Shown: positions 6,797-20,719, numbered from the stretch's first letter. The stretch is DNA of 64,000 bases from JANQRA01 sp035550735 (GCA_035550735.1 DASZOM010000026.1:124001-188000), one strand, 5' to 3'. Made by a program: numbers and translations. Notes: generated from the letters alone by a model not told the origin.

Positions 6797-9700
6797 GTGT
6801 ATCTGAAGTCGCTGAAGCTTGCCGGGTTCAAGTCGTTCGCCGACCGTTCCCGTCTGGAGTTCCGCCCCGGGGTCACAGTCGTGGTCGGCCCCAACGGATC
6901 GGGCAAGTCGAACCTGGTCGATGCGCTCTCCTGGGTCCTGGGCACCCAGTCGACCAAGGCCCTCCGAACCGAGAAGATGGAAGACGTCATCTTCGCCGGC
7001 ACCGCCACCCGTCCCTCGCTGGGCAAGGCCGAGGCGACCCTGGTGATCGACAACACCGAGCGCCAGATAGACCTCGACCTCGACGAGGTGGCCATCACCC
7101 GACGTCTCTACCGGGACGGCTCCAGCGACTACGGGCTCAACGGGGTCTCCTGTCGTCTTCTCGACATCCAGGACCTCCTTTCCGACTCTGGTGTGGGCCG
7201 CCACCAGCACGTGATCATCGGCCAGGGCGAGATCGGCAGGGTGCTCAGCGCCTCCGACGAGGAGCACCGCGCGGTCATCGAGGAGGCTGCGGGGATCCTC
7301 AAGCACAAGCGACGCAAAGAGCGGGCAGAGCGGCGTCTGGAGCGAACCGACGAGGACATGGTCCGTCTCCAGGACCTCCTCGGCGAGATCGCACGCCAGA
7401 TGCGGCCGCTGCGCCGTCAGGCGAAGGCGGCCGAGCGTTACGACGGTCTCAAGTCGGAAGTCGCCGCCCTCCGTCTCTACCTCGGTGGCCAGGAGATGAC
7501 CCAGCTCGACAGGGAGCTGACCATCGCCACCTCCGAGAAGTCGATCCTCTCCGAGAGCCTGGATGTCGACCTCCGTCGCGCCGCCGAACTGGCGGAGAGA
7601 CTCAGCATGCTCACCGAGCGGGCAGGTCTCGTCTCTCGTGACCTCGACCGTGACACCTCTGCCGCCGCCATCCTGGAGACGACCATGGAGCGTCTTCGCC
7701 GGATCGGGTCGATCGCCCAGGAACGGAGCCGGGCACTCACCGGTCGCCGCGAGGCCACGGTGGAGCGTCGCAACGATCTCACCGAGGAGGCCCACTCCAT
7801 CTCGGAGGAGCTGGAGACGATCGCGGTGCGGATCCGCGAGGCCGAGGCAGGGGCGGAGCAGGCCGAGACGAAGTTCCGCCGGCTCGAGGACGAGGAGCAG
7901 GCCCTCGCCACCCAGAACTCGTTGTCACCGGAGGGCGCCCTCGCCGCGGTGCGTGGGGAGCTGAGCTCCCTCGAGGCCTCGATGGGGAGGGACGAACGGG
8001 AGCTGGCGGGTGTCACCCATCGTCACGACGTGCTCACCTCCCGGATGGAGGAGGAGACTGCCGAGATCGGGCGGATCAACGAGGAGATCCAGGTCATGGA
8101 CTCCTCGGTCTCGGACCTGCAGAAGGAGTACGCCGCTAGGTCGAAGCAGCGTGCGGAGATCCAGGAGCGCTGGGCCACCACCGAGAGCGCCCTGGCCGAC
8201 GCCAGTGTCGAGCTCGCCACCGCCATCGCCCGCCAGGAGGCGGTGGCCGCCGCCCTCGAAGGTCGATACGACGCCGAGGCGAGACGTCTCGTCGAGACGG
8301 CGTCCGGCGCCCTGGGCTCGGTCACCTCTCAGCTCGACATCCCGGAGGGCTTGGAGGCGGCGGTGAGCGCGGCTCTCGGGGAATGGGCCGACGCCATCGC
8401 CTTCGAAGATGCAGAGTCGGTGCATCGGGCCGTCGAGGACATCAAGGCTCGTGGCGGGGGATCGGTGTCGGTCGCCTCTTCGATGTCGGAGTCGACGGCA
8501 CCGGCCGTGGAGGTCGCCGCGTCGACGGGGCTCGAGGCACTGCTCGACAAGCTGGGGCCCCAGTGTCATCGCGGGCTCGCCAGCCGGCTCCTCGGTGATG
8601 TCGTCCTGGTGGAGGGGTGGAATGCCGGCTGGGCCCTGATCGCCAAGCACCCGTCGTTGCGGGCGGTGACCCCCGAAGGCGACGTCATCTCGGTCTCGGG
8701 CGTCCGCATGGCCGATCCCGACGGTGCCGGCTCGGCGATGCTGGAGGCGGCAGAGGTGGCAGTGGAGAAGTCGAGCACCGCCAAGGCGCGGGCGTCCTCG
8801 CTGCACACCGCGGCCAAGCGAGACTTCGAGAGGGCCCGCGACGTCGAGCGCACCGCCCTGGAGCAACTCGAGCAGGCCGAGACCGTGCTCGCCGGGCATG
8901 CCGAGGCGATGAACAGGCTTCAGGTCTCGGCCCGGTCCCTCGGCGAGGAGCTGGCGAGGCTCACCGAACGCAGGACGGCGCTCGAAGAGGCCCTGTCCGC
9001 GGCAGCGGCTCGAAGTGAGTCGCTCCGTCGCAATCTCGATGCCCTGGAGGGGGAGGAGGCGCAACGTCTCGCCATGTGGGAGGAGATCGAAGCTCGCAGG
9101 GTTCGGCTCGTCTCCGAGCGTGAGGATGCGCGATCGGCCTGGCAGGAGACGGCGACCGCGCTGCGTGCGATCGTTGAGCGCAAGACCCTGCTCGAAGATC
9201 GAGCCCGGCGGATACAGGAGGACCTGGCTCGCCTCGACTCCGGGGTCACCGGTGACGGCGACCCGGGACGGCTGGAGATGGTGGGTGAGCTGGCGAGGAG
9301 GAGTGTCGGAGTCCTCGAGGACCGTATCGGGGGGCTGCGTGACCGGCAGGCTTCGCTGCGGGCCACCAGCGAGCAACTGCGGTCCGAGCTTGCGGAGATG
9401 AGGACGGAGCACGAGGCGCGCACCGGGGCGATCGCCAGAGCCCGGGCGAGGATCGCCGAGCTCGACGTCCGACTCACCGAGCTGCGGATGCGTCGGGAAG
9501 CGGTGTCCGAGGCGATCCGACGGGACGCCGACTCCGACGAGGAGGCGGCGATACAGGCCGAGCGGCCCGCTGTCGCCGAGAGCGCAGACCTCCACGAGTT
9601 GCTCGAGTCGGCCCTGGCCCAGCTGCGCAGACTCGGCCCGATCAACCCGCTCGCCGCCCAGGAGTATCGGGAGCTCGAGGAGCGTCACGACTTCCTCGCC

Positions 9701-10249
9701 GCCCAGATGGCGGATGTCGAGGCGTCACGGGCCGAGTTGGGCAAGGTCATCCGCGCCCTGGAGACCGAGATCCAGACCCGTTTCGAGTCCGCCTTCGCAG
9801 AGATCGCCGAGGCCTATGAGAGGTATTTCACGGTCCTCTTCCCCGGGGGCAGGGGCCGGATCCGTCTGGTCGACCCGGACGACCCCCAATCCGGGGTGAC
9901 CATCGACGCCCAGCCGCTGGGAAAGAGGGTCTCCCACATGACCCTGCTCTCCGGTGGTGAGCGCAGTCTGGCGGCCCTGGCCTTCCTCTTCGCCATCTTC
10001 GAGGCCCGTCCCAGCCCCTTCTACGTCCTCGACGAGGTGGAGGCTGCCCTCGACGACGCCAACCTGCGTCGTTTCCTCCGCATCGTCGACGAGTTCAGAC
10101 GGCGGGCGCAGCTGATCATCGTCACCCACCAGCAACAGACCATGGAGGCGGCCGACGTCCTCTACGGGGTGACCATGGAGCCCGGCGGCTCCTCACGGGC
10201 GATCCGCAAGGAGATGCGCACCGTCGTCACCGCCGACCAGGTCGCTTAG
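6797..10249 (+). CDS. smc: chromosome partition protein SMC
   Basis: This 1150-residue condensin ATPase has the full SMC layout. The head starts MYLKSLKLAGFKSF with Walker A GPNGSGKS at residues 31-38. A first long coiled coil (about 170-480) is followed by a hinge (about 490-650) and a second coiled coil (about 660-1000). The C-terminal head carries signature LLSGGERSLAALAF and Walker B FYVLDEVEAALDD. With ScpA/ScpB (not here) it compacts and segregates chromosomes. The start is a GTG preceded by AGGTAGAGA. It is followed by ftsY, the usual order. Confidence 0.96.
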   Translation: MYLKSLKLAGFKSFADRSRLEFRPGVTVVVGPNGSGKSNLVDALSWVLGTQSTKALRTEKMEDVIFAGTATRPSLGKAEATLVIDNTERQIDLDLDEVAITRRLYRDGSSDYGLNGVSCRLLDIQDLLSDSGVGRHQHVIIGQGEIGRVLSASDEEHRAVIEEAAGILKHKRRKERAERRLERTDEDMVRLQDLLGEIARQMRPLRRQAKAAERYDGLKSEVAALRLYLGGQEMTQLDRELTIATSEKSILSESLDVDLRRAAELAERLSMLTERAGLVSRDLDRDTSAAAILETTMERLRRIGSIAQERSRALTGRREATVERRNDLTEEAHSISEELETIAVRIREAEAGAEQAETKFRRLEDEEQALATQNSLSPEGALAAVRGELSSLEASMGRDERELAGVTHRHDVLTSRMEEETAEIGRINEEIQVMDSSVSDLQKEYAARSKQRAEIQERWATTESALADASVELATAIARQEAVAAALEGRYDAEARRLVETASGALGSVTSQLDIPEGLEAAVSAALGEWADAIAFEDAESVHRAVEDIKARGGGSVSVASSMSESTAPAVEVAASTGLEALLDKLGPQCHRGLASRLLGDVVLVEGWNAGWALIAKHPSLRAVTPEGDVISVSGVRMADPDGAGSAMLEAAEVAVEKSSTAKARASSLHTAAKRDFERARDVERTALEQLEQAETVLAGHAEAMNRLQVSARSLGEELARLTERRTALEEALSAAAARSESLRRNLDALEGEEAQRLAMWEEIEARRVRLVSEREDARSAWQETATALRAIVERKTLLEDRARRIQEDLARLDSGVTGDGDPGRLEMVGELARRSVGVLEDRIGGLRDRQASLRATSEQLRSELAEMRTEHEARTGAIARARARIAELDVRLTELRMRREAVSEAIRRDADSDEEAAIQAERPAVAESADLHELLESALAQLRRLGPINPLAAQEYRELEERHDFLAAQMADVEASRAELGKVIRALETEIQTRFESAFAEIAEAYERYFTVLFPGGRGRIRLVDPDDPQSGVTIDAQPLGKRVSHMTLLSGGERSLAALAFLFAIFEARPSPFYVLDEVEAALDDANLRRFLRIVDEFRRRAQLIIVTHQQQTMEAADVLYGVTMEPGGSSRAIRKEMRTVVTADQVA

Positions 10250-10252
10250 ATT
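10247..10252 (+). promoter_or_regulatory. -10 box of a likely leaderless ftsY promoter
   Basis: TAGATT overlaps the smc stop codon and lies eight bases before the ftsY ATG. No Shine-Dalgarno fits in that gap, so transcription probably starts at or next to the ATG. Inference from spacing only. Confidence 0.5.
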
Positions 10253-10260
10253 CGAGGCTG

Positions 10261-11232
10261 ATGGACTCGTCGCTTCTGGCCACCCTGGTCGCCGTCGTGG
10301 TGATCGTGATCGCGATCGGGGTCGGCCTGGTGGTGATCATGCAGCGACGCCGCCCCGACCTCGACGTCGGGACCGTCCCCACCCGACGGCCTGTCTCCGC
10401 CCTTGGTGCCGCGGTGCGTCGTGCCCTGGGGAGCGGGCTGGACGATGCCGCCTGGGAGTCGCTCGAAGATGCGTTGCTCGCCGCCGACCTCGGCGTGGCG
10501 GCGAGCCGGGACATCGTCACCGCGGTGCGCGCCTCCAAGCCCGAGGACCTGGATTCGGCGCGACGCGCTCTCGCCGACACCCTGAAGGCGGAGCTGGCGG
10601 GCAAGGATCGCTCGCTGAAGCTGGACGGGTCCCCGGCGGTCATCCTGGTGGTCGGGGTCAATGGGACGGGAAAGACGACCACCATCGCCAAGCTTGCCCA
10701 CAAGCTGCAGGGTGACGGCATGACCGTGACCCTCGCCGCCGCCGACACCTTCCGGGCGGGAGCCGCCCAGCAATTGCGGACCTGGGGCGACCGTGTCGGG
10801 GCCAGGGTGGTCCACGGGGAGGAGGGGGGCGATCCTGCGGCGGTCGCATACGACGGGGTCGATTCGGCCCGCGCCCGCGGAGCCGACGTGGTGATCATCG
10901 ACACCGCCGGTCGTCTCCATGGCAAGAAGAACCTGATGGCCGAGTTGGAGAAGGTCCACCGAGTCGCCGGTGGCGAGACGGTGGGCGAGGTGCTGCTGGT
11001 CCTAGACGCAACGGGCGGACAGAACGGGCTCGCCCAGGTCGAGGAGTTCTCGGAAACGGTGCCGATCAGCGGCATCGTCCTCACCAAGCTCGACGGCACC
11101 GCCCGGGGCGGGATCGTCATCGCCGTCGAGCGGGCGCTGGGTGTTCCCGTCAAGTTCGTCGGGGTCGGCGAGGGTCTCGATGACCTGGTGCACTTCGATC
11201 CCGACACCTTCGTCAACTCTCTATTGGAGTGA
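10261..11232 (+). CDS. ftsY: signal recognition particle receptor FtsY
   Basis: This 323-residue SRP receptor GTPase docks SRP-bound ribosomes at the membrane. Residues 5-27 form a hydrophobic N-terminal anchor, which is common in actinobacterial FtsY in place of a long acidic A domain. The NG domain has G1 GVNGTGKTTTIAKLA near residue 131, DTFRAGAAQQLRTWG, DTAGRLHGKKNLM and TKLDGTARGG. It pairs with Ffh encoded at 47.3 kb. The stop overlaps a possible GTG of cdd. Confidence 0.95.
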   Translation: MDSSLLATLVAVVVIVIAIGVGLVVIMQRRRPDLDVGTVPTRRPVSALGAAVRRALGSGLDDAAWESLEDALLAADLGVAASRDIVTAVRASKPEDLDSARRALADTLKAELAGKDRSLKLDGSPAVILVVGVNGTGKTTTIAKLAHKLQGDGMTVTLAAADTFRAGAAQQLRTWGDRVGARVVHGEEGGDPAAVAYDGVDSARARGADVVIIDTAGRLHGKKNLMAELEKVHRVAGGETVGEVLLVLDATGGQNGLAQVEEFSETVPISGIVLTKLDGTARGGIVIAVERALGVPVKFVGVGEGLDDLVHFDPDTFVNSLLE

Positions 11233-11234
11233 GC

Positions 11235-11624
11235 ATGGATGATCGACAGCTCGTGGAGGCGGCCCGGGCCGCGGCGGAGGCGGCCTACGCCCCCTACTCG
11301 GGGTTCCGGGTCGGAGCAGCCGTGTTGGGATCGGGGGGAGAGGTGTTCACCGGCGCCAACGTGGAGAATGCCGCCTACCCGTCAGGCTCATGCGCCGAGG
11401 CGACGGCGATCAACACCGCGGTAGCCCAGGGTGTGCGTGCGATCGACACGGTGGTCAACGCCTGTGTCGATGCCGACGATGTCGACGGTGCCTACCCGTG
11501 CGGACGCTGCCGGCAGATCATGTCCGAATTCGACGTCAGGCGTGTGATCGTCACCGCCGGGGAAGGCTCCGAGGTGCGGGTCCACACCCTGGACGAGCTC
11601 TTGCCCTACCGATTCAGGCTGTAG
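11235..11624 (+). CDS. cdd: cytidine deaminase
   Basis: This 129-residue zinc enzyme deaminates cytidine and deoxycytidine to uridine forms. Motifs are SCAEATAI (the HAE/CAE zinc and proton-shuttle motif) and PCGRCRQIM (PCxxC zinc ligands). NVENAAYP is the substrate-binding segment. The ATG at 11235 is preferred because GGAG at 11226-11229 is at proper distance; the in-frame GTG at 11229 would overlap that site. Salvage partners Upp and the nucleoside phosphorylase are elsewhere in the window. The 3' end overlaps the convergent DUF3052 gene. Confidence 0.94.
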   Translation: MDDRQLVEAARAAAEAAYAPYSGFRVGAAVLGSGGEVFTGANVENAAYPSGSCAEATAINTAVAQGVRAIDTVVNACVDADDVDGAYPCGRCRQIMSEFDVRRVIVTAGEGSEVRVHTLDELLPYRFRL

Positions 11625-12048
11625 ACGCCGGCCAGTCGGCCCGATTCTCCTTCCGGACCACGAATCGGAGCCCGGACCAGGTCTCGTCGATGGAACAGAC
11701 CTTGTTGTCCACCATCCCGCTGGGGAGGAAGAGCTCACGCAGGGCGTTCTCGTCGAGGTCGGACTGCTTGTCCGAGGACTTCTTCGGCCAGGCGAACCAG
11801 ATGGCGCCGTCCGGGGGAAGACTGGTGACCACCCGCTCGAACGCGCGTTGGGCCTCATCGGAGCGATCGGCGAAGATCAGATAGATGTCGGAGGGAGTGG
11901 CGTCCGAGTCGCGATTGACTTCGACGTCGTCGGGGAGGTCGCCGAGATCGAAGTCGAAGTAGTTGGGGGCGTTGAGGAGGGTGACCGTCATCCCCGGCTC
12001 GATGCCGAGCTTGGCGGGCAGGGTCTTGTCACCTTTGTCCTGGGTCAT
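11614..12048 (-). CDS. DUF3052 family protein
   Basis: This 144-residue soluble protein matches the actinobacterial DUF3052 pattern: LGIEPGMTVTLLNAP near the start, a central DIYLIFADRS strand, DGAIWFAWPKKSS, and a C-terminal SIDETWSGLRFVVRKENR. The function is unknown. The start at 12048 (MTQDKGDKTLPAKLG) is favoured by a CATAAT -10-like box six bases upstream on this strand. Its tail overlaps cdd by 11 bases. Confidence 0.82.
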   Translation of the reverse strand: MTQDKGDKTLPAKLGIEPGMTVTLLNAPNYFDFDLGDLPDDVEVNRDSDATPSDIYLIFADRSDEAQRAFERVVTSLPPDGAIWFAWPKKSSDKQSDLDENALRELFLPSGMVDNKVCSIDETWSGLRFVVRKENRADWPASTA

Positions 12049-12103
12049 CGCTGGATTATGCCCTTCGGGAATCGTCGGTAAGCCACGACTGTTCCCAGAC
12101 GCG

Positions 12104-12622
12104 ATGGAAGACACTCAGCTGATGGAGCACCGGGCGGCGAAGGACGACTACTTCCGTCACGACCCGCATTCGCCGTTGCCGCACCATGACCGTCACCAAT
12201 TCGAGGGTCTGCACTACTTCGACCCCCATCCAGACCTCGCCTTCACGGTCGCGATGGAGCCCGGCGACCTGTCGGAGATCCGGATCCCCACCTCGGATCA
12301 GCGGGAGAAGGTGTACAAGCGCGCCGGGAAGGTCCGTTTCGATGTCGGCGGGCAGCCGGTGGAACTCACCGTCTTCGACACCGGGCATCCTGGCTACTTC
12401 ATCCCGTTCCGAGACCAGACCTCGGGGGACACCACATACGGCGCCGGCCGCTATCTCGATATCGACCCCAACCCCGACGGCTCCCTGACCATCGACTTCA
12501 ACTACGCGTACAACCCCTCGTGTGTCTACTCCGACGGCTACTCCTGCCCGATCCCCCCTGCGGAGAACTGGCTCCCCGTCCCGATCGAGGCGGGGGAGAA
12601 GATGTGGGAGAAGACCGGGTAG
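12104..12622 (+). CDS. DUF1684 family protein
   Basis: This 172-residue soluble protein fits DUF1684: RAAKDDYFRHDPHSPL, FEGLHYFDP, FIPFRDQTSGDTTYGAGRYL, DFNYAYNPSCVYSDGYSCPIPP and a C-terminal IEAGE. The conserved Asn/Pro/Cys-rich segment suggests a binding or catalytic pocket, but no activity is established that I can cite. The ATG at 12104 gives the usual family length. It is convergent with the flavin-binding protein gene, with an unremarkable 57-base gap. Confidence 0.83.
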   Translation: MEDTQLMEHRAAKDDYFRHDPHSPLPHHDRHQFEGLHYFDPHPDLAFTVAMEPGDLSEIRIPTSDQREKVYKRAGKVRFDVGGQPVELTVFDTGHPGYFIPFRDQTSGDTTYGAGRYLDIDPNPDGSLTIDFNYAYNPSCVYSDGYSCPIPPAENWLPVPIEAGEKMWEKTG

Positions 12623-12679
12623 AAACGCTTATCTAGGTGATGGGGCCTGTATGCGGGCCGAACTCTCTCGAGAAGGCCG

Positions 12680-13198
12680 CTACTCGTCAGCTTTCAGGTC
12701 GCGGAACCAGCCGTCGGGCGGATTGGCCTCCACGTCGCCACCCAGCTCGACGATCGTGGGGATCAGGGCGTCGTTGCTCCAGGACAGCCATCTCGTCGGG
12801 GTGAGGACGATGGTTGCGTCCTCCTGGTCGGCGAGCACCCTGCCCACGGTGGCGTGCCCCGCCTCCGTGAGGAGACGGTCACGATTGCGCTGGTTCGCCT
12901 CGGCCGCCCTCTCGCCCTCCCAGAGCTCGACCGTGCCCGTAGCCGAGGTCCAGCCCGGCTGGTCGTAGAAGAAGACGGTCGCCACCGGGCGCTCCTGCAC
13001 GTTCTTGAACTTCCTCGTGTTGTGTGGTGTCGGCATCTGCACCCTGTCCTCGTAGTCGAGCAGGAAGAGCAGCTCGGTCAGATGGGGAGCCCCGTCGTCG
13101 CCGATCGTGGCGAGGATCACGTTCCCCTGACGGCGCAGGTGCTCCCTCATCTCGTCGGTGAGGCCGTGCGACGTCCGATATACCGGGTGAATCGCCAT
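12680..13198 (-). CDS. pyridoxamine 5'-phosphate oxidase-like flavin/F420-binding protein
   Basis: This 172-residue split-barrel protein starts with a helix followed by GNVILATIGDDGAPHLTELLFLL and the flavin-phosphate-contacting segment NTRKFKNVQERPVATVFFYD. Such proteins bind FMN or F420 and act as oxidoreductases of unknown substrate; true PdxH is longer and has different motifs. It is divergent from gltB, with a TAGAGT box six bases from its start. The C-terminal WFRDLKADE is unremarkable. Confidence 0.78.
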   Translation of the reverse strand: MAIHPVYRTSHGLTDEMREHLRRQGNVILATIGDDGAPHLTELLFLLDYEDRVQMPTPHNTRKFKNVQERPVATVFFYDQPGWTSATGTVELWEGERAAEANQRNRDRLLTEAGHATVGRVLADQEDATIVLTPTRWLSWSNDALIPTIVELGGDVEANPPDGWFRDLKADE

Positions 13199-13204
13199 GA
13201 ACCG

Positions 13205-13210
13205 ACTCTA
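13205..13210 (-). promoter_or_regulatory. -10 box, likely leaderless promoter of the flavin-binding protein gene
   Basis: Read on the minus strand this is TAGAGT followed by six bases and the ATG at 13198. There is no room for a ribosome binding site. Inference from spacing. Confidence 0.5.
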
Positions 13211-13257
13211 GGTGCGTCACCGACCCCCTAACATGCCCCGTTCTCTGCGGAGGACGG

Positions 13258-17619
<4,362 letters not shown>

Positions 17620-17627
17620 GGACCGAC

Positions 17628-18575
17628 CTAGCGCTTCTCCAACGCCTCGATGAGCTGGGGGAGAACCTTGTGCACGTCTCCGACGATGCCGAGGTCGGCG
17701 ACGGAGAAGATCGGAGCGTCCGGGTCCTTGTTGATGGCGATGATGGTGCCGGCGTCTTTCATCCCCACCAGATGCTGCATGGCGCCTGAGATGCCGGCGG
17801 CGATGTAGACGTCGGGCTTGACGGTCTTCCCCGTTTGGCCCACCTGCTTGGCATAGGGCACCCAGCCGGCGTCGACGATGGCCCGGGTGGCGCCGGTCGC
17901 GGCGCGCAGCGGCTTGGCCAGCTTCTCCACCAGCTCGTACGCCTCGGGTGATCCCAGTCCACGTCCCCCGGACACGACGATCCTGGCGTCGCCGAGCTGT
18001 GGGCCCTCCCTCTCCTCGACATGCGACTCCGTCACCCTCGCCTCGGCGGCTCCGACGTCGGGCAGATCGAGAGTCGTCACCTCGGGAGCTGCTCCGCCCA
18101 CGGGCGCTGCCGGAAAGGACTTGGGGCGGACCAGGACGATGTGGGGCGGGCCGGACATCGAGGCGGTGGCGATCTGGGCGCCCCCGAAGATCTCGTGCTC
18201 GGTCTCCACGCCATCACCGCTCAGCCTGACGTTGGCAGCGTTGGAGAGAACCCCGACACCGAGTCGGGCGGCGAGACGGCCGGCCAGGTCACGGTCGGTG
18301 TACGCCTGGCCGAGGAGGATGAGGTCGGGCTGATCCTTCTCCACCCTCTCGGCCAGCGCCCGGGCGAGCGGGGCTGAGGCCAGTCTCTCAGCGGCGTCGG
18401 CATGGAGGACTTTGGCCGCCCCGTGCTCGCCTAGGGTCGCCCATGCCTCGTCGCCACCAGCGCCGAGATAGACCACGGTGACGTCACCGAGCTCACGGGC
18501 CTTGGTGACCAGCTCCAACCCGAGCGCCGACGGAGAGCCGTCGGCCTCCTCGACGAACACCCAGACCCCGGCCAC
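17628..18575 (-). CDS. etfA: electron transfer flavoprotein, alpha subunit
   Basis: This 315-residue FAD-binding half of ETF shows a weakly conserved N-terminal domain followed by the FAD domain: SGGRGLGSPEAYELVEKLA, DAGWVPYAKQVGQTGKTVKPD, GISGAMQHLVGM and NKDPDAPIFSVADLGIVGD. It accepts electrons from acyl-CoA dehydrogenases or similar enzymes and passes them to ETF-quinone oxidoreductase. Transcribed after etfB, with no intervening base. It is convergent with gltB (8-base gap). Confidence 0.95.
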   Translation of the reverse strand: MAGVWVFVEEADGSPSALGLELVTKARELGDVTVVYLGAGGDEAWATLGEHGAAKVLHADAAERLASAPLARALAERVEKDQPDLILLGQAYTDRDLAGRLAARLGVGVLSNAANVRLSGDGVETEHEIFGGAQIATASMSGPPHIVLVRPKSFPAAPVGGAAPEVTTLDLPDVGAAEARVTESHVEEREGPQLGDARIVVSGGRGLGSPEAYELVEKLAKPLRAATGATRAIVDAGWVPYAKQVGQTGKTVKPDVYIAAGISGAMQHLVGMKDAGTIIAINKDPDAPIFSVADLGIVGDVHKVLPQLIEALEKR

Positions 18576-19334
18576 TCAGATCACCTTCCTTCGCTCGAGC
18601 AGAGCGATGACCTCGGTGTACGCCTCGCCGTCGTCCTCGATCTTGCGACCGGCCGAGCGTTCCGGCGCCTCGGTGATCGATACCACCGTCTGGCCCTCGG
18701 ATCTCTCCACGTCGAGGTCGGACAGGGCCAGGGTCTCCACCGGCTTCTTCTTGGCGTCCATGATCCCCTTGAAGGTCGGATAACGAGGCTCGACCACACC
18801 CGCCGTCACCGAGACGACCGCGGGCAGGGACGCGGTGACGACGTCATAGCCGGCCGCGGTCTGCCGATGGATGGTCACCTCACTGCCGTCGGTGTCCACC
18901 TGGGTGGCATAGGTGAGCGACGGCGCGTCGAGCAACTCGGCGACCATCTGCGGGATCACGCCCGAGTAGCCGTCCGTCGACTCGGTCCCGGTGATCACCA
19001 GGTCGAAGCCCTCCCGGGCGATGGTGGAGGCGAGCACCCGGGCCGTCGTCAGTGCGTCCGAGCCGCGGAGACTGTCGTCCTCGATGATCACGGCCTTGTC
19101 CGCCCCCATGGCCAGGGCCTGACGGATTCCCTGGGCGTTGCCCGTAGGGCCCATGCTGACCAGGGTAACGGTCCCCTCTTTGGCCTGGGCGAGTTGCAGC
19201 CCCATCTCCACCCCGTAGCGGTCGGTGTCGTCGAGGACCTGCTCGGCCGGTCTGACCAGCCAGTTGGTGCCTTCCTCGAGCCGGTATGGGGTGGCGGGGT
19301 CGGGGATCTGCTTGACGCAGACGACGACCTTCAT
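18576..19334 (-). CDS. etfB: electron transfer flavoprotein, beta subunit
   Basis: This 252-residue AMP-binding partner of EtfA has the hallmarks MKVVVCVKQIPDP at the N-terminus, LVSMGPTGNAQGIRQALAMGADKAV in pieces, and TGTESTDGYSGVIPQMVAELL. A GAGGAGA Shine-Dalgarno lies just upstream on this strand. The pair forms a soluble heterodimer. No acyl-CoA dehydrogenase lies next to it; the thiolase at 50.7 kb and enoyl-CoA hydratase at 60 kb may belong to the same fatty-acid oxidation network. Confidence 0.95.
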   Translation of the reverse strand: MKVVVCVKQIPDPATPYRLEEGTNWLVRPAEQVLDDTDRYGVEMGLQLAQAKEGTVTLVSMGPTGNAQGIRQALAMGADKAVIIEDDSLRGSDALTTARVLASTIAREGFDLVITGTESTDGYSGVIPQMVAELLDAPSLTYATQVDTDGSEVTIHRQTAAGYDVVTASLPAVVSVTAGVVEPRYPTFKGIMDAKKKPVETLALSDLDVERSEGQTVVSITEAPERSAGRKIEDDGEAYTEVIALLERRKVI

Positions 19335-19397
19335 GCCGGATCTCTCCTCGGGTTGATTGGCGCCGCGATGCTAACGAGCGGGCCGGCTGGTGAGTAA

Positions 19398-20711
19398 TCA
19401 CTCAAAATTGGATCGATCGACCCGTTCCAGCACCAGCTCGGGGAGATCGGGCTGGCTCTGGCCGAGGGTCCATGCGGCGGCCAACCTGTCTCGCAACCCC
19501 TCCCACTTCGCCGCGTCGCCGTATCGAACCACGGCGAGGGGGTCGCCGGCTGAGACCCGGTCACCGAGCTTGGCTCGCAGGCTGACGCCGACACCATGGT
19601 CGACGTCGTCCTCCTTGCGCTCCCGCCCGGCTCCGAGCCGGGTGGCGGCGGCGCCGATGGCGAGGGCGTCACAACCGATGACGAAGCCGTCCTCACTGGC
19701 GCTGATCACGGCCTCCTCGGGGGCCACCTCGAGGAGCGATGTGTCCGCCAGCACCGACGGGTCCCCGCCATGGGCGCGGGCCACATCCTTCAGCTTCTCC
19801 AGGGCGGCGCCGCTCTCGATCGCCTCCTGCAGACGATCGCGGCCCCCTTCGACGCCGCCGAGCTCGAGCATCACCTCCCCGAGGGCCAGGGTGAGCTCGG
19901 TCACGTCGGCAGGCCCCTTGCCGTTGAGCACATCCACCGACTCCCTGATCTCGTTGGCGTTGCCCACCTCGTTGCCCAGAGGCTGATCCATCGACGTGAT
20001 CAGCGCCACCGTCTCGACCCCGTTCCGGATGCCGATCCCGACCATGGTCCGCGCCAGTTCCCGTGCGCTCTCGACGTCTCTCATGAACGCTCCGGCCCCG
20101 CATTTCACGTCGAGTACCAGCCCGTCGAGACCCTCGGCGAGCTTCTTCGACATGATCGAGCTGGCGATCAGAGGGATCGAGGACACGGTCCCGGTCGAGT
20201 CGCGCAGGGCGTAGAGCTTGCGGTCGGCGGGGACCATGGTGTCGGACTGGCCGGCGAGGACGAGGTGATGCTCGGTGAGGATCCGGCGGAACTGCTCCCG
20301 GTCGAGACGAGGGTCGAATCCGGGGATCGCCTCGAGCTTGTCCAGGGTCCCCCCGGTGTGCCCCAGCCCCCTCCCCGACATCATCGGCACCGCCAGCCCG
20401 CAGACGGCGACGGTGGGCGCCAGTGGGATGGAGATCTTGTCCCCCACGCCTCCGGTGGAGTGTTTGTCCACCTTCGGCAACGGGATCTCGGAGAAGTCGA
20501 GGGTCTCGCCGGAGGCCAGCATCGCCGATGTCCAGGCCGCCAGCTCGTCGGCGTCCATCCCGTTGAGCACGATCGCCATCGCCATCGCCGACATCTGATA
20601 GTCGGGGATCGATCCGTCGGTGTAGCCGGCGATGAGCCACTCGATACCGCCGGCGGGCAGTGGATCCCCGTTCTTCTTCAGCTCGATCAGCTCCACCGCC
20701 GAGTACGTCAT
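19398..20711 (-). CDS. deoA: thymidine / pyrimidine-nucleoside phosphorylase
   Basis: This 437-residue enzyme splits pyrimidine (deoxy)nucleosides with phosphate to base and (deoxy)ribose-1-phosphate. The family signature SGRGLGHTGGTLDKLE is present, as are KHSTGGVGDKISIPLAP (phosphate-binding loop) and DVKCGAGAFM. The C-terminal part has the expected DHGVGVSLRAKLGDRV domain. Whether it prefers thymidine (DeoA) or all pyrimidines (Pdp) cannot be read from sequence. With cdd and upp it completes a pyrimidine salvage set in this window. Confidence 0.92.
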   Translation of the reverse strand: MTYSAVELIELKKNGDPLPAGGIEWLIAGYTDGSIPDYQMSAMAMAIVLNGMDADELAAWTSAMLASGETLDFSEIPLPKVDKHSTGGVGDKISIPLAPTVAVCGLAVPMMSGRGLGHTGGTLDKLEAIPGFDPRLDREQFRRILTEHHLVLAGQSDTMVPADRKLYALRDSTGTVSSIPLIASSIMSKKLAEGLDGLVLDVKCGAGAFMRDVESARELARTMVGIGIRNGVETVALITSMDQPLGNEVGNANEIRESVDVLNGKGPADVTELTLALGEVMLELGGVEGGRDRLQEAIESGAALEKLKDVARAHGGDPSVLADTSLLEVAPEEAVISASEDGFVIGCDALAIGAAATRLGAGRERKEDDVDHGVGVSLRAKLGDRVSAGDPLAVVRYGDAAKWEGLRDRLAAAWTLGQSQPDLPELVLERVDRSNFE

Positions 20712-20719
20712 GGCCCGAA

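Noticed and set aside
6547..7641. Open frame of 364 codons reading through the tandem repeats
   Set aside because: The translated repeats give only Gly/Pro/Arg-rich strings and the frame continues out of phase inside smc.
7925..9688. Open frame of 587 codons antisense to smc
   Set aside because: Shadow of the SMC coding sequence; no motif and no start signals.
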